The notes beneath the pieces were generated by a model. It was given only the letters and a program-made list of their open reading frames with translations. It made no database searches and was not told where the DNA came from. 64,000 nucleotides of DNA, from NCBI GenBank assembly GCA_007258455.2, contig VDFB02270651.1, forward strand, positions 703,663,360 through 703,727,359, given 5' to 3'. This document shows, in pieces, positions 12,488-25,277 of this stretch (position 1 is its first letter; each line of letters starts with the position of its first letter). The translations under genes and the position numbers were made by a program. Origin of the DNA: Sequoia sempervirens (taxonomy: Eukaryota; Streptophyta; Pinopsida; Cupressales; Cupressaceae).

Positions 12488-14707
12488 TCATTTCTCTCCA
12501 TGCTCTGGTTCAAATACAATTTTCTTTCCCTTTGCTGGGTGATCCGATGGTGATAAGTTTGTCACCCATTTCTGTTGTGCTCGAGGAGTGCTCCTGCTGC
12601 TCCTCCTAGTGTTTAGCTTCTGGTGAAGTTTCAATTGTTACAATAAGAAGTAAAGACATTAATATATAGAAATTACATTATAAAAATCAATATATTTAAC
12701 AAAATAATCACTTACGGCCATGTCACGATCACTCTCCTCGATGGAAATATTTGCATGCCGATGCTCAGGCATGCTCAAGCCCTGTAAAAACCATCCAAAT
12801 AGGAATTAAACTACGAATCAATAATGGTTTTATTTTTCACTAGAACTAGTTCATCTATAACAATGAATGTAAATTGAAATTTAGTAATTTTCCTCATACC
12901 TCCCCTATCACAGCCATCAAGGATTGTATAGCAGAGGAAACACCAATATCCATTGCCCCTCAGACATTTGGCTGCATAAGCTACCAACATCTAAAAATAA
13001 AACAACAAATTATTCAATCACAAAAAGGTTACAATAGCGATCCACGTCACATGAATTATAATGTATGAGATCTAACGAAATTTTTTTGAGTACAAGTATT
13101 AAAATATATATTTCTGATTATTAGTTATCGAATTTGAAGTACTTTTGATTTTGAATGATCCGTGTAATGCAACGAAGGGGTCAACAATATGAATATAAAC
13201 TACAATAAATCTATTAAACTTAGAATTCATTACTTAAGTTCTCTTTAAATTCTATATTACCTCAGGAACATTTTATCAAATCTATCGCACTGAGGTGTTT
13301 CCTTGAAACCTCCAATAGTATCTTTGTTCAACATCCAAAATCACATATTAAAATACCATTCGTAAAACAATGCTATTAACACATGTAATAAATTTATAAT
13401 TGTTTACTAACTTTACATACCCCACCGATAGGTGTACTACAAAAATAAGTAGGTGGATGACTGGTGTATCCAGTCTCTACACTCTGACTCTACAATTTTC
13501 TTAAACTAATAAAACTAAATTAGTTAATCTTGCATTTCACAATCAAAATTTAATAAATTAAATTCAATGAACATGTTGAATTTTACCTGAGTGTCAATGC
13601 CATATGCATCATGAAAAATGTCAGCCTTCCTCTCCATCCTCGTAGATGCATACGGATCAAGTTGCGTAGTAGCATATGGATCCTGCGTAGCACCCTCTTG
13701 AGTGCCGGTAGGGTCATACGAACAAGTCACCCTGCAAGATTGACACACATGGTTCGAAGGCCACCACCAAGACTCGGATGGCATTGTACAATAGGGCTAG
13801 TGGATGGATGAGACTCCGGTCAAATTTGTGATCACCTGCAATGTCTCTATGTCGGTACTCTCCTTCACAATGGCAAGCATCACAATCTACTCATGAGGTG
13901 GCCTAGCGAGAGGTCGTCTCCCTTGCCGCGTAGGATCTAGCTGTGCACTGGGCCTATCTTGAGCTGACCCCCCACCTCTCCCCTGGAACTCCCTCATATC
14001 AAAATAATTTGGGATTTGGTTCAATACAAACTCACTATATAGTTTCCTAAGAAAATATTGGGGGACTTCACAATTATTGCACGGTGGGTAATCAAAGACC
14101 ATATACCATCTTTCATAAAAATGGTTCTTAATCTCTTGGTGGTGGCACCAATGAATAGGAAACCTCTTTACATTGAGGGTAAGATTTTGATTTGTTTTAG
14201 GGTCAGTGAATAGAGAGCACAAATCACCTTTAGTAATTTTTAAATCTTTTACTTGTTTATATGATAATTTGTCTGCATAATATGCCCTAGCTGTCTGCCT
14301 CCTATCTTGCCATCCAGATATTTGTTGGGTGATTGCATCTACATTTTTAAACATTTCTTTCAATGAATTTCCTAGAAGCATTCTTTCTTTGGTTGAAGCA
14401 TTTGGATCACTCAACCTACTGATAAGATCCTCAAGTTGTTTTCTATTGTTCTCAATTTCACTCCTCAAATTTTCTTGAGTGCCAGGAGGGAATTGAGAGA
14501 ATGGTGGGGGAGGTTGATTTTGTTGAGGATTTTTCTGTTGAGGATTTACCTCCTTTTCTTGTTGAGGATTTTCAGGATTTCCTATAGATTAAAAAATAAA
14601 TAATCAAATCTAACCTAAAACAAACAAAATCAATTTCAAACTAACAAATTCAAAACAAATAGTAAACAATACTTACCTCCTGCATCTCTTCGTCGTCGTG
14701 GTGCCAT
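12488..14707 (-). pseudogene. Unknown multi-exon gene, copy 1 (about 470 codons, two or more internal stops)
   Basis: Proposed exons on the minus strand: 14707-14677 (starts MAPRRRRDAGG), 14581-13587, 13489-13421 (69 bp), 13321-13261 (tentative), 12971-12900 (72 bp), 12781-12716 (66 bp) and 12619-12488 (ends HGEK, stop). Introns begin GT and end AG, and most junctions are phase 0. Order in the product: basic N-terminus, Gln/Pro-rich segment, helical stretch, then a conserved core (VKDLKITK, WC, MVFDYPPCNNC, KLYSEFVL, FQGRGGG), a CQSC motif, and a basic tail. The core is clearly related to copy 2 at 59556-59890. In-frame TAG codons at 13889 and about 13801 and a TGA in the 72-bp exon argue for recent decay, unless an intron removes the first two. 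Family not recognised; host gene and transposon passenger are both possible. Confidence 0.65.
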
Positions 14708-14852
14708 ATTTGCAGAAAAAATCCAACTTTTCTTGATGAAATTTGCATAAGCCCTTCCTCCTAGAATGCGAGTGTGAAAATGAGGGTTTTTGGCCGTGGG
14801 CAGAGCTGAGAAACAGTGAAAAGAAAATGGTACACATTTCACTCTTTTTTTC

Positions 14853-14899
14853 TTATAAAAGCACATAACATGCTCGTGTTATAACGTGAGCGTGTTATG
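14853..14899 (-). promoter_or_regulatory. Candidate promoter of copy 1: TATA-like box plus 36-bp palindrome
   Basis: Minus strand TTTATAAG at about 14860-14853, some 150 bp upstream of the ATG. Directly upstream is a near-perfect palindrome (14864-14899): half-site CATAACATGCTCGTGTTA pairs with the other half at 15 of 18 positions. It could bind a dimeric regulator or be a fold-back remnant; function is inferred only. Confidence 0.4.
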
Positions 14900-15904
14900 T
14901 GTTTCCCCATTTTTTTCCCATTTGGCCACAAAAGTGCGACCAACTTCATGCACCTGCCCATTGATCTTTGATTCACTCGACATATTCATCTCTCACTTCA
15001 AATAAAAACTAAAAAAAAGGTCTTCTTGTTTAAGGACAGAGAATAATAATATAGATCCCATTCCCTACTCAATATCATCTTTAAGATTGAAGCAAGAATG
15101 GAAAAGAGATAAATAAGACTTATTATTATAACTAATAACACTATGAAGAAATGATCACTCACCTTTAAGTCTACATTTTTAGCTTTGGCTGACTTCCGAA
15201 TAAATGACACTTTTGATTGTATTTTTTTTTTCAAGGAATGGATTAATAATATTCCTTTCAATTATTTATCAAAGATTGTGTGAATGGAAATGCAATAGGA
15301 ATTTATAAGTAGTGTTATAAGTGTTGTTCTTTAAAAATAGTGTAGAATCACATATCAAATTCAATACCATGGAATACAATATAAAATTTTTGGCTTTTCC
15401 TAAACTTAGTCGCTAGTCCTTAGAGTTATATAACCTTGTCACAGAGTTCTAAATTTTCATAACTTCGTGATACCCCGACTTGGTTGATGGTCCACTTCGT
15501 TCAGTTGCAAGTCTTTCTTGGTCATCTTTCTACTCAGTTGGTCGAAGGTTTCAAAAAATTTGAAACTTCATAGTTTGGTTCTAACTTCTAAGGTTCACTT
15601 TGTTGAAGAAAGAATGGAAAAGAGATAAAGAAAACTTATTATTATAACTAATAATTATGAAGAAATGATCACTCACCTTTTAAGTCTACGTTTTCATCAT
15701 TTGCTGACTTCTGAATCGAGAAGTAGAACCTCAGAACTGAACAAAATGTGTAAGAATAAATGACACTTCTGATTGTATTTATATCAATCCATGATTCCAT
15801 ATTTGGTGAATTTTGCGGGATTTTTAAATGGTATATTAAAATTTTGGCGAATCTTGTGTGCTTATACAACGATACGTTGTAATTTTCAAGGCGAAATGTG
15901 TCCT
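14900..15904 (-). repeat. Two diverged direct copies of about 150 bp, possibly duplicated exon ends
   Basis: 15088-15230 and 15608-15780 share GAATGGAAAAGAGATAAA, an AT-rich stretch, GAAGAAATGATCACTCACCT and a following open stretch. On the minus strand both read as an open segment ending NVDLK followed by a donor-like GTGAGTGATC, so they may be tandemly duplicated exon ends of a lost gene. The remaining sequence shows nothing further. Confidence 0.45.
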
Positions 15905-16355
15905 CAAATGTGATTATTTTTTAATGTTATTGGTGAAATAGGTCCTCATGAGCAACTATTTATAAATTTTAATTGGTGAAATGGGTCTTCACAAGCAACT
16001 ATTTGTAAATTTTAATTGGCAAAATGGGTCATGATACAATTTTGTTTTAATAGTATTGGTGAATATGTAGGTGTTTTATTAAATTCTTTCAAGATTCCAG
16101 GTGAAAATATTAGTCAATCCAATTGAAATGAGTAGTTTGACAATGGAAAATTTGTTGCTTACATATGCCTCATAAAAAAAATCATTGGCGAATGGACATG
16201 CATTGGACCTATAGTTCATAAAATCTGGGCGATTTGGACACCCTATTGGGTGTGAGAAATTCACCAATTTTGACTTGGCCGATTCCTAGAATTTTCCAAT
16301 TGGAGAAGATTCGCCACTAAAGTTTTCCCTGAAGTCAAGTTTTAGGGGGGGAGGA
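15905..16355 (+). mobile_element. 3' internal remnant of a Ty3-type element with tandem repeats and polypurine tract
   Basis: About three copies of a roughly 60-bp unit (TTTTAATTGGTGAAATGGGT type) at 15905-16040, then non-coding sequence ending in the purine-rich AGTTTTAGGGGGGGAGGA at 16338-16355, directly before an LTR. The same tract precedes the second LTR at 21967. A PPT before the first LTR means that LTR once also served as the 3' LTR of an upstream unit. Confidence 0.6.
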
Positions 16356-19300
16356 TGTAGCACCCCTCCATTTTCACCGTGGATGTGCAGGTAGTTGAAT
16401 TTGGAACTCAGAGATGAAGTTTAAATAATGGGGATATTTAAAGGCACGTGCTAATGATGTAAGTAGTTGATTTGTTTTATGATACTGTATATAGATGCAT
16501 TGTTATGATTAGTATGTGATTATTTTATCATGACCATTATATGATTATCATCCTGATTACTATGTAGTTGATGGTTTATAAGTTGATGTGATTACTTGTT
16601 TGTTGTGTTTGGGTGAAATGGTCAATGTCGCATTACTTACTTGTGAGTACCCTACGACGTTGTGATTTCCCTTTTCATAGTGTGCCTGATTATATGTATA
16701 CATAGACACACGACCGTGTTGTGTGCTATAGGTTGTAGGTACTAGGCATCAACTCCACCTGAATTGGTAGGTCTGAGCATGCCTTAAACCCAATGGAACA
16801 ATTGATTGGAGATAGCACCTAGTCCCCTACCCTAGCCATCATCATTGAAGAGGATGAGTATCCAATCTGGCACCTCATTAGTGTTGTTTGTTGTCTGTGG
16901 TAAGTTGGTCTTGTTTTCAACCCTGAATATGGTTAGGTAATTGTTGTTGATATTTGGTTTATTTAATTTAAATTTGTTGATAAATGTTGTTTCTATTAAT
17001 TGATATGTTAAAATAAATTAAGTTAAAAGGGCACATTGATAATTAAATATAAATATATTTATTAAAAGAGTTTAATGAAATATTATATTAAATTAAATAT
17101 GTAACGAATATTAAAATAAAATAAAATATTATAATGGGATGTTGCAATTAATAAATAGTAAAAGAATAATATGATGAGTAAATAAAGTTTATGGCTCATG
17201 AGAAAAACATTGAATAGATTTTCTAAAATGGGACTGCACATAACAATCTAGTGAGCATGCAACAACATGCAGCTCAAGTAGTTATTAAAAAAATTATTTT
17301 CTAAAAATAAAACTTGCATGGAATCTTTACAACTTTTCTCTGGAAAATACTTTTAGGAATTTGAGATATTTTTGGATGGATTTTTATTTTCCAGGGGGAA
17401 GTGATTCCTTCTAGTAAATAATCTTTCCTTTTGAGAGATTTTTGGGGGAGGATTCAATCAATTTTCTGGGAAAGGAGGAGTTTTGATGCACACACTCCTC
17501 AACAATATCACTCTCTAGAGTTGATGGCCTATTGGAAAAATTCATCAGAGGCTGATCAGACTCATGCATTCTTGGACTTTGTCAAAGATATCCATAACCC
17601 TCCAAGGGAGGAGGAATTTGGGATTCTAGAGGAAACCAATAAGTTTGTTGAACAAAGGAGGATCGAAGACCCAATTTGTAAGTTCTACCTTTAAGTTTTA
17701 GGTGTGTATATTGACCCTATTGTGTAAATATTTAACTATTATAATGGGATCCTTCAATAATATAAATCCTTACAGTATATTTTATATTGATCATTGTGAC
17801 TTGTATGTAATTCATATATTTGCATGCATGGTGAGGTGTTATACAAATTTTCTCATAAACTGTTTCAACCAAATTATGGCAATACAAAACCCTATGGCCT
17901 GATGGTTTCCCTTGATCGATGCCATGTAATAGTGGTTGGTCAGTTGCTTCCCCTCTTTTTCCTTCGTGCATGCTATAGTGGCACTTAGGTTAGTTGGAGT
18001 CTTATTTATGACCAAGCATAGCAATTCTATTAACTGCATTTCCTTTTCAATATTGAATCTCACCTTTCATTCGATGGTCATGCTTGGCATGTGAGTTACA
18101 TTGATGTATTTGTTGGTATTGTTGGACATCCTTGTGGAGGGAATTGACTACATGCTCCTTGTGTATTATTCGATGAAGATGTCATATGTTGGGAATCATT
18201 TGGATTTGATCAGATTATGACTTTGTTCTTATCGACAATATGTTATTCATGAAATGGATTATGATAATATCAAGAAGAATGCAAAGTATAATATTTAGAT
18301 TTTTTATTTCATTAAGAAATTTATCTAATACTCTCTAATTTATAACAGCCACCCTTAGACTCAACCATGTATCCTCCACTAGACCTGAGAGCTCATTAAG
18401 ATTTTGCACGCTATTGCTTATTGTTAAATCTTATTTGTAACTGATTTTGGATGCAAGTTACTCATTCTTGAACCACTAAATTTTCCATAATCAGTAACCT
18501 GTGATCAATCCTTATGTTCTCAATGAGTTATTAAGATTGTTGGAACCTCTTCTTTTGCATTACTTTGATATCTCCTCTTCTTCAAGCAATCTCCATACTT
18601 CTCTACTGTTAGACTTGATTGACATTTAGAGAATGGAGTTCTTGGAATCTACTATCCACCAAAGAGATCTATTCTTATGGCCCATTCCAATATTCTAAGC
18701 AATTTCTTATATAGTTGCTACTGAGTTATGAGTCAAGACTCGGCACAAACCATGTTTCTAAAGATTGATACCCAAAAACATTCATGGTCTTGATTAAATG
18801 TTCCATTCACTAAGATTATTCATATAGTTTGATAATTCGAGTTGATGTCCTTTATTTAATTAAGCCATATTTGAATTGGTCAATATACCTCTCAATATCA
18901 CCGAGAGCTTCATTATTTAGTGTCTAAAATCTTAGTCGGTTTTAAATGGCATTGAAGTATAAATGTACATAATCTAGTTACACTTATTTTGGTCACCTCT
19001 TTCCCTAGCTAATACTTATAAAATATGATTGTTTCCTAGTATAGTTTCTAAGATTTTAGGTTATTATAAATTCCATGATAATATTTTTGATTTAATCATA
19101 AAAAGTAGTTAGATAGGTATATTTTGGAAAGAGATGAATCTCTCTATAAATTGATTTACTCTTCTACTATAAGTAGTAAAAATAATCACTTGTATCCTTG
19201 AATACAATTGATATAACCTTCAATATTATAATACTAGTTTTATTAAAGTTCAAATTAATCCTTGTTCCAAATTAACAATTTGGGAATAGTTCATAAGTAC

Positions 19301-21348
19301 TGGATTTTATATTTATTTATGAATTAAATATTGGCTAATGTATTATTGATAAATTGAACTAAGTTTTGGGTTATAGATTCTAGTATTAAAGATTAGTAGA
19401 GTACTATGTTTAACAAAATATTTATTAAACTCCTCTAGCTACTTATGATTTCTTAGAATAATTTTATTTATTTAGTTTTGATAGAAGTAATACATATTAC
19501 TCTTAGAGAAATTTTGATTATCATTGCAATTATGTCAAGTATTTATTTATGGTCATGCGTCAAAGAATTCTAATCTTGTATAATCTAAACATGTCTTGGG
19601 ATTAAGTAAAAGAGATAAAAATGCCCTTTAATAAAAATAATTAAGTAAAGAAATATAATTGAATTGAAATTAATAAAACATTATTTTTATTTAAGGAAAA
19701 TATGCATGTATTTAACTGTTATATATATATATAATGGTTATAGTAGAAAGGATGCTTTTGCATATGAGAATTGGACGATTTGTAGTAACGTGGATTGGAA
19801 AATTAAATAGAAAAGAAAAGAAATTGAAATAATTCTATTTAGGTAATTGAACGATTTATTTGAATGAATTAGATGATCTTTTTCATGTGTTTGATTAGTG
19901 AAATTAAAGGTGATTTTGGGTCATTGTTTTAAAGTGGGAGTCTTTTGAGCAAAGAGGTTAAGGTTGACTTCTAGAGGTTTAGGAGGGAGTAATTTTGTAT
20001 TTATGGTTTTATGATTATTCGTTTTGGAAGTATCTTGGTAATTTTTGAGTTAAGTGCAAGATGGTCAATGCCTTGCACCGTGTATAGCATCTTGTGATTG
20101 GGATATGTGTGCAAGAGGGTCAATTCCTTGAACTATGTATGATCATGTAAATTTTTTTAAGTGTGCAAGATGGTTTTTACCTTGCTTGTTGTGTAGGGTC
20201 TACTAGTTGCAAGTAGGGGGAGTCGCTCTTATTGGGGGATGACGTCTAGTGAGAGACTGTCAGGACAACCCATTGGTGAGTTTCTTAATCCATTGATAAC
20301 CTTAAAATGAATTAGGGGGAATGGGTAGTTTTCACATAAAACAAGATAATTGTTGCCTCACCCATGTATGTAGTGCTTGTTTAGGCTAAGGATGGGTAGA
20401 GAAGGCCTGGTTGGAAAGATTAACTTCCTTGTCCTCACGAAAGGAATGTTGGTTCCGCATGTGTCACCCTATGGGGTCAGCGTCTAGTAAGAGACTGTTA
20501 GGACAACCCATGTCAAGACCATGTGATGATACTCCTCCCTATTGAGTCTAGCATTCCCTAGTTATGGCATCCCCTTCTATTGTGTGTGCCTCTAGAAGCA
20601 ATGTATGTGTTGTATGTGATGTTAATGTTGTTATAGTGTTGTGTTAGAGTCATGTGTAGCCCTTTTTTATGTTAGCCTTCTATCTTCTTGATTGTTTATT
20701 TATAGTGGGACCTTATGTTATCTCCTAGCATGGGGGGTGGACCTCAAGGTTCCACATGGTCAGGAGGTTGGTGTTTTTTCCTCCATTGGGTTTCCCTTGC
20801 TACTTGTTCGAGTGTGTGGAGGTTGTACCTTTTGTAGTGGATTCCAGTTCATGTACTAGTATGAGAAGACAATCTTTCATGCATTTGTATTGGATAGTAA
20901 ATTAGTTGTATATTTATTGTAATCTGATGTATTCTTCCCATTTGTATTTAGGGAAGCATTATTGTAAATAGTGTAATATTGTAATAGATTATAATGTGTT
21001 ATCATGTAATGTAGTTTGTATATATACTTGATAGTTATTTATTAATGATCTTTCATGTTTTTTAACAGATGACATTTTATAGAAATGTATGTTGTTGAAT
21101 CATTTAATGTGATGGATTAAAATGATTTCTTGATTGTTAGTTAATTCATGGTTAATGAAATGGTTCTAGTTTTTGTATAATGGATATGTTAGTAGTGTAT
21201 TCATGGAACCTCAGAGGACTTAGGAATTATATTATATGTTATGTGATGTTATACATTTCACTGTTATTTCATTTTTTAAAAAAATAAAAAATTGTTCCAT
21301 TATTGTGGCTTAGATGTGTCATCTTCTTGGGTTAGGCAGGGCGTTACA
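16356..21348 (+). mobile_element. First 5-kb LTR of a large-LTR Ty3-type element (LARD-like)
   Basis: 4993-bp LTR starting TGTAGCACCCC and ending GGGCGTTACA, imperfect inverted ends of the TGTAACGCCC...GGGCGTTACA kind common in Ty3/gypsy LTRs. It is followed by a tRNA primer site. It aligns with 21967-24889 plus 45173-47399 at about 90% by eye. Inside are repeated hairpins (GTGCAAG...CTTGCAC, 20077-20190), a repeated CTAGTGAGAGACTGTCAGGA motif (20250, 20490) and a short open frame at 17431-17694. No retroviral-type protein is encoded. Confidence 0.85.
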
Positions 21349-21966
21349 CCTAGTATCAGAGCCCAAGTTCTAACACTAGGCGCTCTAGTTTCATTTGAGC
21401 CCATTATGTTTTCCTAGTTGCTTAGACTCTTGAGACTATGTTTTCTCCCTTTTGTCATCCTCGCTTAGCAACTTGAGATTTTTCCTTTGGTGTTGTTTGT
21501 CCAATAGTGCAGAGGATCGGTGGAAAGAATAGGTCCCTTGGTGTAGTGCGTAATGCACTGATATTCTTTCTATTGGGGATGCATTATGGACCCTTGTGTA
21601 GCCTTGTAATTTGATTTTTCAGTGATGTAAATTGTGTGTTTATGTGAAGAATGAATGTTCAATTATGAATATAGTGTGTATGAAATGATAAATTGTATTT
21701 CCATGCTTCTAAAAGGGTGTAAAATCATGATCTTGTGTTGAATATGTTATGAGATCTAGTGTTGTGTACTAAAAAAAGTGGAATGTATTGCATGTAAATA
21801 ATGGATATTTAACAAAAAATGTGTGCTTTGTGTGCAAAAATATGTTGCATTTTATGAAAGTGTAGCATTCTAATGTAACGAATCAGCTTGATGATTGGTA
21901 CTAATATGTTATGTTTCTACCCTAGTTTGCGACTTCCAGGAGTAAGTCAAGTTTTAGGGGGGAGGA
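21349..21966 (+). mobile_element. Residual 0.6-kb internal region of the large-LTR element
   Basis: Only 618 bp separate the two LTRs: the primer site, non-coding sequence, and the polypurine tract AGTTTTAGGGGGGAGGA ending at 21966. No gag or pol coding is present, so any movement needed proteins from elsewhere. The short core with 5-kb LTRs fits a LARD-type derivative. Confidence 0.8.
21350..21365 (+). promoter_or_regulatory. Primer binding site (initiator Met tRNA type)
   Basis: CTAGTATCAGAGCCC begins two bases after the LTR end. It differs by one base from TGGTATCAGAGC, the standard complement of the initiator methionine tRNA 3' end in plant LTR elements. Confidence 0.85.
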
Positions 21967-24889
21967 TATAGTGGCCAACCATTTTCACCATGGATGTGCA
22001 GGTAGTTGGCTTTGGAACTTGGAGATGGAGGTTAAATAATGTGGATATTTAAAGGTATGTGCTAATAATGTAAGTAGTTGATCTATTTTATGATATTGTA
22101 TATAGATGCATTGTTATGATCAGTATGTGATTATTTTATCATGAACATTATATGATTATCATTTTGATTGCTAGGTAGCTGATGGTTTATGAGTTAATGT
22201 AGTTACTTGTTTGTTGTGTTTAAGTGAAAGGGACAGTGTCACATTACTAACTTGTGAGTACCCTACAACGCTACAATTTCCCTTTTCACAATGTGCCTGG
22301 TTATATGTATATGTAGACGCCCGACTGTGCTACAGGTTACAGGTACTAGGCATCGACTCCACTTGAACTTGAAGGTATGAGCATGCCTTAAACCCAATGG
22401 AACAATTGATTGGAGATAGCACCTGGTCTCCTACCCTAGCCATCATCCTCAAAGAGGATGAGTATCCAGTCTGACACCTCGTCAATGTTGTTTGTTGTCT
22501 ACGGTCAGTTGGTCTCATTTTTTTACCCTGATTATGGTTAGGTAATTGTTGTTGATATTTGGTTTGTTTAATTTAAATTTGTTGATAATTTTTTTTTGAT
22601 TAATTGATATGTTAAAATAAATTAATTAAGTTAAAAGGGCACATCGATAATTAAATATAAATATATTTATTAAAAGAGTTTAATGAAATATTATAATAAA
22701 TTAAATATGTAATGAATATTAAATAAAATAAAATATTATAATGGGATGTTGCGATTAATAAATAGTAAAAGAATAATATGATGAGTAAATAAAGTTTATG
22801 GCTCATGAGGAAAGCATTGAATAGATTTTCTAAAATGGGACTACACATGACAGTCTAGTGAGCATGCAACAACATGCAACTCAAGTAGTTATTAAAAAAA
22901 AATTTGTTCCTAAAAATAAAATTTGCATGGAATCTTTACGGCTTTTCTCTGGAAAATACTTTTGGAAATTTTAGAGATTTTTGGATGGATTTTTGTTTTC
23001 AGGGGGGAAGGGCTTCCTTCTAGTAAATAATCTTTCCTTTTGAGAGAATTTTGGGGGAGATTTCAATAAGTTTTCCAGGGAAGGAGGATTTCTGAAGCAC
23101 ACACTCCTCAACAATATCACTCTCCAGGGTTGATGGCTTATCAGAAGAATTCATCAAAGGCTGCTCAGAGTCATGTATTCTTGGAATTTGTTGGAGATAT
23201 TTATAACCCTCCAAGGGAGGAGGAATTTGGGATTCTAGAGGAAGCTAGTGAGTTTGTTGAACAAAAGAGGATCGAAGACCCAATTTGTAAGTTATACCTT
23301 TAAGTTTCAGGTATGTAAATTGACCCTGTTGTGTAAATATTTAACTATTATAATGGGGTCCTTCAATAATATAAAGCCTTATAGTATATTTTATATTAAT
23401 CATTGTGACTTGTATGTAATTGATATATTTACATGCATGGTGAGGTGTTATACAAATTTTCTCATAAACCGTTTCAACCAAATTATGGTAATACAAAACC
23501 TTATGGCCTAATGGTTTACCTTGACCGACGCCATGTAGTAGTGGATGATCGGTTGGTTCCCCTCTTTTTCCTTCATGCATGTTGTAGTGGTGCTTAGGGT
23601 AGTTGGTGTCTTATTTATGACTGAGCATAGTGATTCTATTTACTACATTTCCTTTTGAATATTAAATCTCTCCTTTCATTCAATGGTCATGCTTGGCATG
23701 CAAATTACATTGATGTATTTGTTGGTATTGATGGACATCCTTGTGGAGGGAATTCATTGCATTCTCATTGTGTAGTATTCAATGGAGACATCATATGTTG
23801 GGAAACGTTCAGGATTTGATCATATTATGACTTCGTTCTTATCGACAATGTGTTATTCATTGAATGGATTCTGATAATATAAAGATTTTAACTTCCTTTA
23901 CCTACAAAGTGTAATATTTAGATTTTGCATTTCATTAATAAATTTATCTAATACTCTTAGATTTATAACAACCACCCTTAGACTCAATCATCTATCCTCC
24001 ACCAAACTTGATAGCTCATTAAGATTCCACACGCTATTGCTTATTGTTAGATCTTATTTGTAACCAATTTTGGATGCAAGTTACTCATTCTTGAACCAAA
24101 AAATTCACCATAATCAGTAACCTGTGATCAATCCTTATGTTCTCAATGAGTTATTAAGATCGTTGGAACCTCTTCTTTTTCTTTACTTTGATATCTCCTT
24201 TTCTTCAAGCAATCTCCATACTTCTCTACTGTTATACTTGATTGAAATTTGGAGAATGGAGTTCTTGGAATCTCCTATCCACCAAAGAGATCTATTTTTA
24301 TGGTCAATTCCAATATTTTAAGAAATTTCTTATACAACTACTACTGATTTATGAGTCAAGACTTGACACAAACCATATTTCTGAAGATTGATACCCAAAA
24401 AAATTCTTGGTTTTGGTAAAACATTCAATTCACTGAGATCATTCGTATAGTCTAATATGTCGATTTGATGTCTTATATTTAATTAAGCCATATTTGAATT
24501 GGTCAATATACCTCTCAATATCACCAAGAGCTTCATTATTTAGTGTCTAAAATCTTAGTTAATTTTAAATGGAATTCAAGTATAAATGTACATAATCTAG
24601 TTAGACTTATTTTGGTCACCTCTTTCCCTAGCTAATACTTATAAAATATTATTGTTTCTTGGTATAGTTTCTAAGATTTTAAGTTATTATTAATTCCATG
24701 ATAATATTTTTGATTTAATCATAAAAAGTAGTTACATAGGTATATTTTGGAAATAGATGAATCTCTTTATAAATGGATTTACTCTTCTACCATGAGTAGT
24801 AAAAATAATCACTTGTATTCTTTACTACAATTGATATAACCCTTAATATTATAATACTAGTTTTATTAAAGTTCAAATTAAGCCTTGTT
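21967..24889 (+). mobile_element. Second 5-kb LTR, 5' part (interrupted)
   Basis: Starts TATAGTGG where TGTAG is expected, a likely decayed terminus. It runs to the insertion site at 24889 and resumes at 45173. The inverted left arm (4109-6985) is closer to this copy (about 4% different by eye) than to the first LTR (about 10%). Confidence 0.85.
24874..24889 (+). repeat. Left copy of a 16-bp target-site duplication
   Basis: CAAATTAAGCCTTGTT here and CAAATTAATCCTTGTT at 45157-45172 differ at one base. The uninterrupted first LTR has the site once (19251-19266). Confidence 0.8.
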
Positions 24890-25277
24890 TTCTTTTAAAT
24901 AAAAGGCTATAAGTTGACTAATTATATTTTTATAATAATATAAAAGGTTACAATAACATTGTTTATGATTGGAAATATACTTTCAAGTCCATCATATATG
25001 CAATAGACACAAAAGTTAATTTAACATATATGTAGGATAATTTTGTAGTCAGGTATTTCCTACAAACAAGCTTTCCACCTTTTCTCCTTTTTGCATACTT
25101 TATTGTGCTGGTGGATTTGATTGGGAATTAGCTATAATGTTCATGTCAGGGATTTGTGGAAGTGGCCTGATCTATTGTACATTCAAGTCACTTTTCTCAG
25201 CTTGTGACTCTTTAGATTCCACTACTTCCTTTTGTTTTGCAATTTGTTTTCCAGCACTATCTTCTTGGTGACAATGA
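24890..25277 (-). mobile_element. LINE-type insertion, 3' end (right arm)
   Basis: Continuation of 42834-45156 beyond the Copia-type insertion. On the minus strand it starts with an open stretch (SAGKQIAKQKEVVESK) and ends in an A-rich run before the target duplication, as expected for target-primed reverse transcription. Confidence 0.55.
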
